Source of the DNA: Streptomyces xinghaiensis S187
GTDB taxonomy: Bacteria; Actinomycetota; Actinomycetes; Streptomycetales; Streptomycetaceae
Assembly (NCBI RefSeq): GCF_000220705.2
Contig: NZ_CP023202.1
Span: 4,618,501 to 4,682,500, forward strand
Length of the DNA stretch: 64,000 bases
Direction of reading: 5' to 3'
Shown here one piece after another: positions 41,530 through 49,370 of the stretch. Position numbers and translations under genes: made by a program. The notes below the pieces were generated by a model. That model had not been told where the DNA came from and made no database searches. It saw nothing but the letters and a program-made list of their open reading frames with translations. Position 1 is the first letter of the stretch. Each line of letters begins with the position of its first letter.

Positions 41530-42683
41530 CCGAGGCCCTGCCGGGGGCCGTGTCCGGGGCCGGCCCGCTCGCCGGGCTCCGCGTGGTGGAGCTCGCCGGG
41601 ATCGGGCCGGCCCCGTACGCCTGCCTGCTGCTGGCCGAGATGGGCGCCGCGGTCGTCCGTGTGGACCGCCCCGGCGGCGGCCGCTCCTTCGCGGAGTGGC
41701 ACCGGCTGCTGGACCGCGGCCGGCACCGCACCCTGGAGCTGGACCTGAAAACCCCGGAGGGCGCGGCCCGGCTGCTGCGGGAGGCGGCGGAGGCCGATGT
41801 GCTCGTGGAGGGGTTCCGGCCCGGCGTCGCCGAACGCCTCGGCATCGGCCCCGGCCCCTGCCAGGCGCGCAACCCCGGTCTGGTGTACGCCCGGATGACC
41901 GGCTGGGGCCAGGACGGCCCGCTGGCCGGCACGGCCGGACACGACATCAACTACCTGGCGCTGAGCGGCGCGCTGCACGCGGTCGGGGAGGAGGGCGGCC
42001 CCCCGGTGCCGCCGCTCAACCTCCTCGGCGACTTCGCCGGCGGCAGCATGTTCCTGGTCGCCGGGGTGCTCGCCGCCCTGTACGAACGCCGGCGCACCGG
42101 CCGGGGGCGGATCGTCGACGCGGCCGTGGTGGACGGCGCCGGTTCGATGCTGGGCATGCTGGTCGCCATGGCCGGAGCCGGCCAGTGGCGGTACGAGCGG
42201 GGCGTCAACCTCCTCGACGGCGGTGCGCCCTTCTACCGCTGCTACGCCTGCGCCGACGGCCGTCACCTCGCCGTCGGCGCGCTGGAGGAGCCGTTCTACC
42301 GCGCCCTGCTCGACGGGCTCGGCCTGGACGGGCGGCACCTGCCCGACCGCTGGGACCGGGACAACTGGCCCGCTCTGCGGCAGCGGTTCGCCGCCGCCTT
42401 CGCGCGCCGGGACCGCGACGCCTGGGCCGCCCGGTTCACCGGCACCGACGCCTGCGTCACCCCGGTGCTGTCCGCCGCCGAGGCCGCGGACCACCCGCAC
42501 CACCGGGCCCGGCGCAGCGGCCCGGCCACCCCGGCGCCGCGCTTCCGGGCCCCGGCCGCCGCACCGGCCGCTCCACCGTCGGGGCCCGTACCGCCGTTCG
42601 AGGCCGGATCGAGGACGGCTCCAGCCGGCCGCCGGACCGTGACCGGACGGTCGCGGACGCCGGCGACGACACCACCGAGTTGA
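41526..42683 (+). CDS. alpha-methylacyl-CoA racemase (family III CoA-transferase fold)
   Basis: The 385-aa protein belongs to the CaiB/BaiF fold and carries the racemase-type blocks. These are LRVVELAGIGPAPYACLLLAEMG (split), GHDINYLALSGALHAVG with the catalytic His, and LLGDFAGGSM with the catalytic Asp, which point to alpha-methylacyl-CoA racemase rather than CoA transferase. It would invert a 2-methyl-branched acyl-CoA. The C terminus (about 320-385) is a low-complexity Ala/Pro/Arg tail whose DNA contains the SARP operator for the next gene, a possible reason for its odd composition. Confidence 0.88.
   Translation: MTEALPGAVSGAGPLAGLRVVELAGIGPAPYACLLLAEMGAAVVRVDRPGGGRSFAEWHRLLDRGRHRTLELDLKTPEGAARLLREAAEADVLVEGFRPGVAERLGIGPGPCQARNPGLVYARMTGWGQDGPLAGTAGHDINYLALSGALHAVGEEGGPPVPPLNLLGDFAGGSMFLVAGVLAALYERRRTGRGRIVDAAVVDGAGSMLGMLVAMAGAGQWRYERGVNLLDGGAPFYRCYACADGRHLAVGALEEPFYRALLDGLGLDGRHLPDRWDRDNWPALRQRFAAAFARRDRDAWAARFTGTDACVTPVLSAAEAADHPHHRARRSGPATPAPRFRAPAAAPAAPPSGPVPPFEAGSRTAPAGRRTVTGRSRTPATTPPS
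42598..42640 (+). promoter_or_regulatory. SARP operator and promoter inside the end of the racemase gene
   Basis: Cores TCGAG (42598), TCGAG (42609), TCCAG (42620) at 11-bp steps, 8-nt spacer, -10 GACCGT (42635-42640), all within the racemase coding sequence. Confidence 0.82.
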
Positions 42684-42693
42684 GGGAGGGGCG

Positions 42694-44310
42694 ATGACCG
42701 CGCAGCGCTTCCAGCTGTACGACACGACCCTGCGGGACGGAACGCAGCAGGAAGGCATGGTGCTGACGGTCGACGACAAGCTCGCCGTCGCCCGCCACCT
42801 GGACGCCTTCGGCGTCGGCTTCATAGAGGGCGGCTGGCCGGGCGCCGTACCGAAGGACACCGAGTTCTTCCGCCGGGCCCGCACCGAACTGCGCCTGGGC
42901 ACCGCGGAGCTGGCGGCCTTCGGCGCGACCCGCAAGCCCGGCGTCGCGGCCGCCGCCGACCCGCAGGTGCGCGCGCTGCTGGACGCGGAGACCCCCGTCG
43001 TGACCCTGGTGGCCAAGAGCCACCCGCGCCATGTGGAGCTCGCGCTGCGCACCACCCTCGCCGAGAACCTCGCCATGATCGGCGACACCGTCCGGCTGCT
43101 GGTCCGGGAGGGCCGGCGGGTGTTCGTGGACGCCGAGCACTACGTCGACGGCTACCGGCTCGACCGCGGCTACGCGCTGGACGTGGTCCGCGCCGCCGCC
43201 GGTGCCGGGGCCGAGGCCGTCGTCCTGTGCGACACCAACGGCGGCTCGCTGCCGGACGCCGTCCGCGCCGTCGTCACCGCCACCGCCGGGGCGACCGGGG
43301 TGCCGCTCGGCATCCACTGCCACGACGACTCCGGCTGCGCCGTGGCCAACACCATCGCGGCCGTGGACGCCGGGGTCCGCCACGTCCAGGGCACGGCGCA
43401 CGGCTACGGCGAACGCTGCGGCAACGCCGACCTGTTCACCGTCGCGGCCAACCTCGTCCTCAAGCGCGGCCTGCCGGTCGTCCCGGCCGCCCGGCTGCGG
43501 GGCATGGCGCTCTCGGCGCGGGCCGTTGCGGAGCTCACCGGCGTACCGGGCCGGGCGGCCGCCCCGTATGTCGGCCCCGCCGCCTTCACCCACAAGGCGG
43601 GCCTGCACGCCTCCGCGCTCCGCGTCGACCCCGGCCTGTACCAGCACATCGACCCGGCCCTGGTCGGCAACGGGATGCGCACCCTCGTCTCGGACATGGG
43701 CGGCCGCTCCTCGGTGGAGCTCAAGGCCCGCGAGCTGGGCTACGAGGTCGACGCCGGCTCGGAGACGGTGGCGCGGGCCGCCGCCCGGATCAAGGACCTG
43801 GAGAACCGCGGCCACAGCTTCGAGTCCGCCGACGCCTCCTTCGAGCTGCTGCTCCGCGAGGAACTGGACGGCGGCGGCCGCCCCGCCCGCCCGTTCGAGG
43901 TGGTGTCCTGGGACGTCCGGGTGGACGCCGGCCCGGCCGGCCGGGCCCCGACCCGGGCGCGGGTGCGGCTGCGGATCGACGGGGTGCCGCTCGTCGCGGA
44001 GGGCGAGGGCAACGGCCCCGTCAACGCGCTCGACCGGGCCCTGCACGCGGCGCTCGACCCGTTCTTCCCGCAGCTCGCCGCGCTGGAACTGACGGACTAC
44101 CAGGTACGGGTGCTGGGCCGCGGCAGCGAGGCCGCCGCCCGGGTCCTGATCACCTTCGGCGACGGGCGGCGCACCTGGGGCACCGTCGGCGTCGACGAGA
44201 ACACGGTGGCCGCCTCCTGGCGCGCCCTGCTGGACGCGGTGCACTACGCGCTGCTCGACACGGCGGCACCGGCCGCCGCGGAGCCGGCCCGCTGCGCGGC
44301 GGCCGGCTGA
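42694..44310 (+). CDS. cimA: (R)-citramalate synthase
   Basis: The 538-aa protein matches CimA-type citramalate synthases, which condense pyruvate with acetyl-CoA. The HMGL-like TIM barrel starts with LYDTTLRDGTQQEGM. Metal ligands are in GIHCHDDSG, and AHGYGERCGNAD and HKAGLHASA are conserved. The C-terminal LeuA-dimer-like domain ends with DGRRTWGTVGVDENTVAASW. Length is typical. Citramalate can lead to 2-oxobutyrate or serve as a C5 dicarboxylic unit; no LeuB/LeuCD genes are in the window. Its own SARP promoter and place next to a KSIII-like gene argue for a dedicated role in making an acyl group. Confidence 0.93.
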   Translation: MTAQRFQLYDTTLRDGTQQEGMVLTVDDKLAVARHLDAFGVGFIEGGWPGAVPKDTEFFRRARTELRLGTAELAAFGATRKPGVAAAADPQVRALLDAETPVVTLVAKSHPRHVELALRTTLAENLAMIGDTVRLLVREGRRVFVDAEHYVDGYRLDRGYALDVVRAAAGAGAEAVVLCDTNGGSLPDAVRAVVTATAGATGVPLGIHCHDDSGCAVANTIAAVDAGVRHVQGTAHGYGERCGNADLFTVAANLVLKRGLPVVPAARLRGMALSARAVAELTGVPGRAAAPYVGPAAFTHKAGLHASALRVDPGLYQHIDPALVGNGMRTLVSDMGGRSSVELKARELGYEVDAGSETVARAAARIKDLENRGHSFESADASFELLLREELDGGGRPARPFEVVSWDVRVDAGPAGRAPTRARVRLRIDGVPLVAEGEGNGPVNALDRALHAALDPFFPQLAALELTDYQVRVLGRGSEAAARVLITFGDGRRTWGTVGVDENTVAASWRALLDAVHYALLDTAAPAAAEPARCAAAG

Positions 44311-44338
44311 CCGGGGATCACCGACAGGGGGAGTGGCT

Positions 44339-45367
44339 GTGCGCGTGGAGAACGTCTTCATACGGGGCACCGGGATCCGGCTGCCCGGATCCCTGCGGGT
44401 GGCCGACGCCGTGGCCGCCGGGGACTGCCCGGCCCGGCTCGCGTCGGCGACCGGCGTGCTGTCGGTGTCCCACTCGGCGGACGAGTCGGCGGCCGAGATG
44501 GCGGTGGCCGCGGCCCGCTCCGCGCTGCGGCGGGCCGGCTCGTCCCCCGGGGACATCGACCTGATCCTGCACGCCGACACCTACCACCAGGGCCAGGACC
44601 TGTGGCCCGTCGCCTCCTACATCCAGCGCGAGACCACCGGCAACTCCTGCCCCGCGATCGAGATCCGGCAGATGTCCAACGGCGGCATGGCCGCCCTCGA
44701 CCTCGCCACCGCGTATCTCACCGCGGCCCCGCACCGCTGCGACGCGCTGCTCACCACCGCCGACCGGTTCTGCGAACCCGGCATCGACCGCTGGCGCACC
44801 GACCCCGGCACCCCGTACGCCGACGGCGGCACCGCGCTGGTCCTCTCCCGCCGCGGCGGCTACGCCCGGCTGGTGTCGCTCGCCGTGCTCGCCGACTCCG
44901 AGCTGGAGCCGATGCACCGCGGTGACGACCCGTTCGGGAAGGCGCCGTTCAGCCACCGCATTCCGGTCGACTTCGAGGAGGCGAAACGCGCCTTCACGGC
45001 CCGCGCCGGCATGTCGTACGCCATCTCGCGGGCCAACGCGGGCCAGCGGAGCGTCGTCAAACAGGCCCTGGCCGATGCCGGCATGGACCTGGCCGACGCC
45101 GACTGGGTGGTGCTGCCGCACTTCGGCCGCCGCCGCCTCAGCACCATCTACTACGGGCCTTACGGCATCGATCCGGCCCGCACCACCTGGGAATGGAGCC
45201 GCACCGTGGGGCATCTGGGCGCGGGCGACCAGTTCGCGGGCCTGGACTACCTGGTGGGCTCCGGCTCGGCCGTGCCCGGGGACCGCTGCGTCCTCATCGG
45301 GGTCGGCGCGGGCTACAGCTGGGGCTGCGCGGTGGTGGACATCCTCGACCGGCCGGATTGGGCCTGA
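44339..45367 (+). CDS. KSIII-like protein with Ser in place of the active-site Cys (DpsC/CerJ-like)
   Basis: The 342-aa protein is a paralogue of the one at 35374. The active-site block reads EIRQMS113NGG, so Cys is Ser. His261 (LPHFGRRR) and the GHLGAGD297Q segment remain. A Ser-His-Asp KSIII-like protein resembles DpsC, which selects propionyl starter in daunorubicin biosynthesis, and CerJ-type acyltransferases. It follows citramalate synthase by 28 bp, suggesting it uses an acyl group derived from citramalate, as a starter or ester (inference). GTG 44339 is chosen because the CAGGGGGAG box then has proper spacing; GTG 44333 overlaps the box. Confidence 0.84.
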   Translation: MRVENVFIRGTGIRLPGSLRVADAVAAGDCPARLASATGVLSVSHSADESAAEMAVAAARSALRRAGSSPGDIDLILHADTYHQGQDLWPVASYIQRETTGNSCPAIEIRQMSNGGMAALDLATAYLTAAPHRCDALLTTADRFCEPGIDRWRTDPGTPYADGGTALVLSRRGGYARLVSLAVLADSELEPMHRGDDPFGKAPFSHRIPVDFEEAKRAFTARAGMSYAISRANAGQRSVVKQALADAGMDLADADWVVLPHFGRRRLSTIYYGPYGIDPARTTWEWSRTVGHLGAGDQFAGLDYLVGSGSAVPGDRCVLIGVGAGYSWGCAVVDILDRPDWA

Positions 45368-45379
45368 CGGGACGCGCGC

Positions 45380-45411
45380 TCCACCGGGGCTCCAGCGCCC
45401 GCTGGCAGTCT
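45380..45411 (+). promoter_or_regulatory. SARP operator and promoter of the aromatase/cyclase operon
   Basis: Cores TCCAC (45380) and TCCAG (45391) 11 bp apart, 8-nt spacer, -10 CAGTCT (45406-45411). Confidence 0.75.
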
Positions 45412-45457
45412 GACAACCTCCGCCGTGCGAACGGCGTGACCGAAGGGAAGGTTCGCC

Positions 45458-46468
45458 GTGGCGCCGAACGCTACGACCGCTACGACCGCTACGACAACGA
45501 GGACCACGCCCGCCGCCGGCGGCGCGGCCCACCGCACGGAGCACACCGTCACGGTGGACGCGGCCCCGGCCGCCGTCTTCGCCCTGATCGCGGACGTCTC
45601 GGGGTGGCCGCAGGTCTTCGGCCCCACCGTGCACGCCGAGGCGGAGGAGGAGCCGGACGGCCGGCAGACGCTGCGGATCTGGGCCCTGGCGGGCGACCGG
45701 GTCCGGCACTGGACCTCCCGCCGGATTCTCGACCCCGGCGCGCGGACCGTGTCCTTCCGCCAGGTGGTGAGCGCCCACCCGGTGGCCGCCATGGGCGGCG
45801 AGTGGCGCGTCGAGCCGGTCGACGGCGGCGGCAGCCGCGTCGTCCTGCTGCACGACTACCGCGCCGTGGACGACGACCCGGCGGCCGTCGAGCTGATCGG
45901 GGAGGCCGTGGACCGCAACAGCCGCGCCGAGCTGGCGGCTCTGCGGAACGCCGCCGAGCTGGGCGCGGCGCGCGACGAACTCGCGCTCACCTTCGAGGAC
46001 TCGGTGGACATCGCCGGCCGCGCCGAGGACGTGTACGCCTTCCTCGACCGTGCCGACCGCTGGCCCGAGCGGCTGCCGCACGTGGCCCGCCTGGAGCTCA
46101 CCGAGGACGAGCCGGGCATCCAGCGCATGGACATGGACACCCGCAGCCCGGACGGCTCGGTGCACAACACCACCTCCGCGCGGGTCTGCTTCCCCGGCCG
46201 CCATGTGATCGTCTACAAGCAGCTCCGGGTGCCGGTGGCGATGAGCGTCCACACCGGGCGGTGGGAGATCGTGCCGCACGGCGACGGGGTGCGGGCGACC
46301 TCCCGGCACAGCGTCGTCCTCGATCCGGAGGGCGTGCGGCACGCCCTCGGGCAGCAGGCCACGTACGCCGAGGCCCGCGCCCTCGTCCGCCGGGCCCTGG
46401 GGACCAACAGCACCACCACCCTGCGGCACGCCAAGGAGTTCGCGGAGGCCGTGCGTGCCCGGACGTGA
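45458..46468 (+). CDS. didomain aromatase/cyclase (ActVII-like)
   Basis: The 336-aa protein has two SRPBCC (START-like) domains. Domain 1 covers about 25-165 (HTVTVDAAPAAVFALIADVSGWPQVFGPTVHAE in blocks, ending LHDYRAV). Domain 2 covers about 175-320 (DSVDIAGRAEDVYAFLDRADRWPERLPHVARL in blocks). Didomain ARO/CYCs aromatise the first ring of C9-reduced polyketides, matching the ActIII-type ketoreductase here. The N-terminal 20 residues are a Thr/Ala repeat from a GCTACGACC DNA repeat. GTG 45458 has GAAGGGA upstream. The next gene overlaps its end by 14 bp. Confidence 0.92.
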   Translation: MAPNATTATTATTTRTTPAAGGAAHRTEHTVTVDAAPAAVFALIADVSGWPQVFGPTVHAEAEEEPDGRQTLRIWALAGDRVRHWTSRRILDPGARTVSFRQVVSAHPVAAMGGEWRVEPVDGGGSRVVLLHDYRAVDDDPAAVELIGEAVDRNSRAELAALRNAAELGAARDELALTFEDSVDIAGRAEDVYAFLDRADRWPERLPHVARLELTEDEPGIQRMDMDTRSPDGSVHNTTSARVCFPGRHVIVYKQLRVPVAMSVHTGRWEIVPHGDGVRATSRHSVVLDPEGVRHALGQQATYAEARALVRRALGTNSTTTLRHAKEFAEAVRART

Positions 46469-47090
46469 CCTCAGCAGGCCCCTGGCCGTGATCAACCGTT
46501 TCACGGTCAGGGGGGATGTGGAGCGTTTCGAACGGGAGTTCAGGGAGCACTCGCAGTATCTGCGCCGCCAGCCGGGCTTCGAGTTCCTGGTGACCGTGCG
46601 GCTCGTGAAGCGGCCGGACGTCTATGTGCACCTCGGCCACTGGAACCGGCTCGACAGCTTCCTCGCGGTGGTGCACGACGACGTCTTCCTGTCCCATGTG
46701 CGGCGGCTCGGCGCCATGGTGGAGACCGAGGCCGACCAGGCGGTGAGCGTCGCCCGCCGGACCCTGGAGAACGCGGTGGTCGGCGCGGCCAACGTGGTGC
46801 TCGTCCATGCCACGGTCGTGGGCGAACACCGTTTGTTCGAGGCGGGCTTCGCGGAGCTGACCGCCTCCTGCGAGCGGCTCGGCGGCTTCGGCGGCAGCGA
46901 TCTGCTCCGCTCCACCATCGACCCGCGCCGGTACACCGGCCTGCTGTGGTGGCGGGACACCGGCTCCTGTGACCGGGCGCTGAGCAGCCCGGGCTTCGCC
47001 AGCTGGCGCGAACGGCAGGCCGGGACGGCCGTCCGGCTCGTGGTCGAACGCACCCGGCACGTGGCGTACGAACGGATCGCGACCGACTGA
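46455..47090 (+). CDS. tandem ABM-domain protein (quinone-forming monooxygenase-like)
   Basis: The 211-aa protein appears to contain two antibiotic-biosynthesis-monooxygenase (ABM) units. The first, 1-95, has VINRFTVRGDVERFEREFREH and PGFEFLVTVRL; the second, 110-211, has VVLVHATVVGEHRLFEAGF and YTGLLWWRDTGSCDRAL. ABM proteins such as ActVA-ORF6 oxidise phenols to quinones without cofactors. The overlap with the aromatase/cyclase gene suggests action on the newly cyclised intermediate. The GTG at 46455 lies inside the preceding gene. Confidence 0.8.
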   Translation: MPGRDLSRPLAVINRFTVRGDVERFEREFREHSQYLRRQPGFEFLVTVRLVKRPDVYVHLGHWNRLDSFLAVVHDDVFLSHVRRLGAMVETEADQAVSVARRTLENAVVGAANVVLVHATVVGEHRLFEAGFAELTASCERLGGFGGSDLLRSTIDPRRYTGLLWWRDTGSCDRALSSPGFASWRERQAGTAVRLVVERTRHVAYERIATD

Positions 47091-47190
47091 TCCCCGGACC
47101 CGCCGGGATCCCCCGGGGCCCGGGGCCCCCGGACTCCCCGGGCCCCGCGGGCCTCTTCTCCGCACCCGCACACCCACCTCCGCTCCCGGG

Positions 47191-47219
47191 CGAGCCGGGG
47201 ACCACGCGTCCCCGGCTCG
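47191..47219. terminator. hairpin terminator
   Basis: A perfect 12-bp inverted repeat (47191-47202 with 47208-47219) with a 5-nt loop follows the ABM gene and separates it from the next SARP promoter. The stretch 47111-47152 is also strongly self-complementary. Confidence 0.75.
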
Positions 47220-47233
47220 TCCGCGTTCCGCAC

Positions 47234-47265
47234 ACGAGTGCGGTTCGAGCGGCCGGGCGCACCCT
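47234..47265 (+). promoter_or_regulatory. SARP operator and leaderless promoter of the AccE/FAAL operon
   Basis: Cores ACGAG (47234) and TCGAG (47245) 11 bp apart, 8-nt spacer, -10 CACCCT (47260-47265), then exactly 6 nt to the ATG at 47272. Confidence 0.7.
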
Positions 47266-47271
47266 GCACAC

Positions 47272-47472
47272 ATGGCGAACGAGACGCGACTCACCGTCGT
47301 ACGGGGGCGGCCGGACGAGGCCGAACTGGCCGCCGTCACCGCCGTGCTGCTGGCACGGCTGCGCGGAGCCCGCGGCCCGGACGCCGAACCGCCACCGCCA
47401 CCGCCGCGCGCCGGCTGGGGACCGGGCTCGGACCGCTTCCGGCCGCCCGTGACCTGGTCCGCCCGCGCGTGA
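47272..47472 (+). CDS. accE: acyl-CoA carboxylase epsilon subunit (AccE-like)
   Basis: The 66-aa protein has the layout of actinobacterial acyl-CoA carboxylase epsilon subunits. VVRGRPDEAELAAVTAVLLAR at the N terminus (in blocks) forms the helix that contacts the carboxyltransferase. A Pro-rich linker follows, and then the short C-terminal block with paired Trp. It should stimulate the beta subunit encoded at 59149, 12 kb away, increasing malonyl-CoA supply. It has no ribosome-binding site and starts 6 nt after a -10, so it is probably leaderless. Easily missed because of size. Confidence 0.85.
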   Translation: MANETRLTVVRGRPDEAELAAVTAVLLARLRGARGPDAEPPPPPPRAGWGPGSDRFRPPVTWSARA

Positions 47473-47528
47473 CGGTGTTCGAGCCGCCGCCGGCCGGCGA
47501 CGGTGTCCGCGACATGTGAGGGGGAGCG

Positions 47529-49370
47529 TTGTCCGGCTACCGGAACTTCACAGAACTCGTCCAGGCGAGGGCAGCACAGGCACCCGACCGGGAGGCGCTC
47601 GTGGTGCTGCCCGACACCGAGGACCGCGGCCGGGCCGAGACCGTCTCGTACCGGGCGCTCGACGCGGGCGCCCGGCGGCTGGCCGGCTGGCTCCAGGACC
47701 GCGGGGCGGCCGGTGAACGGGTACTGGTGCTGCACACGGACCGCCGTCTGTTCGCCGTCTCCTTCCTGGCCTGCCTCTACGCCGGTGCCGTCGCCGTCCC
47801 GGCACCGCCCCCGGCGGGAGGCCCCGGCGGAAGGAGTCACCACGAGGCGCGGATCGCCGGCATCGTCAAGGACGCCGCGCCCTGTGTCGTCCTCACCGAC
47901 GCCGCCGCGGCCCCGGAGGTCTCCCAGCTGCTCGCCCGCTCCGGCCACGGCGGGGTGCCCTGCCTGGCCGCCGACGTGGTGCCGGGCTCCGCACCCTGGC
48001 GCCCGCCGGAACTCGGCCCGGAATCGGTGGCGTTCCTGCAGTACACCTCCGGGTCCACCGCCGAGCCGCGCGGCGTGGTGATCACCCACGGCAACCTCCT
48101 CGCCAACCAGCGGGCGATCTGCCGGGCGCTGGGCACCGTCCCCGCCACCCGGATCGGCGGCTGGCTGCCGTTCCACCACGACATGGGCCTGGCCGGCCAG
48201 CTGCTGCACCCGCTGTGGCTCGGCGGCACCTCCGTGGTGCTCTCCCCGGAGGCGTTCGTGCGGCGGCCGGTCCGCTGGCTGGAGGCCATCGCCCGGTACG
48301 GCGTCACGGTCAGCGCGGCCCCGGACTTCGCGTACGACCTGTGCGTGCGCAGGATCACCGACGAGCAGGCCGCGGACCTCGACCTGTCCGGCTGGGAGAC
48401 CGCCGTCAGCGGCGGCGAGCCGGTACGGGAGGAGACACGGCGGGCCTTCACCGAGAAGTTCGCCCCGGCCGGGCTGCGGCCCGGCGCCTTCACCCCCTGC
48501 TACGGGCTGGCGGAGGCCACCCTGCTGGTGACCGGCGCGGCGGCGGACCGGAGAAACGGGGCCGCGGCCGCCCTCACGGTGGACGCGGCCGCCCTCGAAC
48601 GGCACGAGATCGCCGAGCCGGTCCCCGGCCGCCCCGCGCGGACCCTGCTCTCCTGCGGCCCCGCCGCCGCCGGCACCGAGGTGCGCGTCACCGACCCCGG
48701 CAGCGGGCGGGTCCTCCCGGAGGGCGAGATTGGTGAGATCCGGGTGCGCGGCGCCGGCGTGGCCCGCGGCTACTGGAGACGGCCCGCCGAGAGCGCCCGG
48801 ACCTTCGGCGCCCGCACGCCGGACGAACCGCGCGCCGGCGAACCGCCCGCCGGCGAACCGCCCGCCGCCGGGCCGCCCGCCGCCGGGCCGCGGGGGCCGG
48901 AGGACACCGCCGGCCACCTCCGCACCGGCGACCTCGGGACGCTCCACCGCGGCGAGCTGTACGTCACCGGCCGCCTCCGCGACATGATCGTGGTGGCCGG
49001 GCGCAATCTGTACCCGCAGGACCTGGAACGCACCGTGCAGCGCGTCAGCGCCCTCTTCGGCGCCGGCACCGTCTTCGCGGTCCCCGGTGAACGCGAACGG
49101 GTCGTCGTCGTGCAGGAGTTGCGCGCCCGCAGCCGCTACGACGTCGATCTGCCCGGGCTGGCCGCGGCCGTCGAACGCTGCCTGGCCGAGGAGTTCGAGA
49201 TCAGCGCGGGCGGGGTGCTGCTGGTGCGCTCGGGCACGGTGCGGAGGACGACCAGCGGCAAGGTCGAGCGCGCGGCGATGCGCGGGCTCTTCCTGCGGGG
49301 CGAGCTGAAACCGCTGCACCAGTGGCTCGACCCCGAGGTCACACCGCTGCTCCCGGCGGGTGGACGGTGA
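47529..49370 (+). CDS. fatty acyl-AMP ligase (FAAL-like)
   Basis: The 613-aa protein is an acyl-adenylating enzyme of the FAAL branch. It shows FLQYTSGSTAEPRGVVITHGN (in blocks), GGWLPFHHDMGLAGQL as typical of FAALs, PCYGLAEATLLVTG, and LRTGDLG with GRLRDMIVVAGRNLYPQDLE (in blocks). A Gly-Glu-Pro-Pro/Ala repeat at about 435-465 is a low-complexity insertion. FAALs pass acyl-AMP to an ACP; the ACP-AT protein at 51247 is the obvious partner. Start is TTG 47529 with GAGGGGGA. The stop overlaps the next gene (GTGA). Confidence 0.9.
   Translation: MSGYRNFTELVQARAAQAPDREALVVLPDTEDRGRAETVSYRALDAGARRLAGWLQDRGAAGERVLVLHTDRRLFAVSFLACLYAGAVAVPAPPPAGGPGGRSHHEARIAGIVKDAAPCVVLTDAAAAPEVSQLLARSGHGGVPCLAADVVPGSAPWRPPELGPESVAFLQYTSGSTAEPRGVVITHGNLLANQRAICRALGTVPATRIGGWLPFHHDMGLAGQLLHPLWLGGTSVVLSPEAFVRRPVRWLEAIARYGVTVSAAPDFAYDLCVRRITDEQAADLDLSGWETAVSGGEPVREETRRAFTEKFAPAGLRPGAFTPCYGLAEATLLVTGAAADRRNGAAAALTVDAAALERHEIAEPVPGRPARTLLSCGPAAAGTEVRVTDPGSGRVLPEGEIGEIRVRGAGVARGYWRRPAESARTFGARTPDEPRAGEPPAGEPPAAGPPAAGPRGPEDTAGHLRTGDLGTLHRGELYVTGRLRDMIVVAGRNLYPQDLERTVQRVSALFGAGTVFAVPGERERVVVVQELRARSRYDVDLPGLAAAVERCLAEEFEISAGGVLLVRSGTVRRTTSGKVERAAMRGLFLRGELKPLHQWLDPEVTPLLPAGGR

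Noticed and set aside
47479..47504. possible extra SARP box before the FAAL gene (TCGAG then GACGGT)
   Set aside because: Only one core is present and the distance to GACGGT is out of the 11-bp phase seen at all other sites.
46098..49319. 1073-codon open frame on the minus strand
   Set aside because: Shadow of the aromatase/cyclase, ABM, AccE and FAAL genes; Gly/Arg/Ala/His-rich and without motifs.
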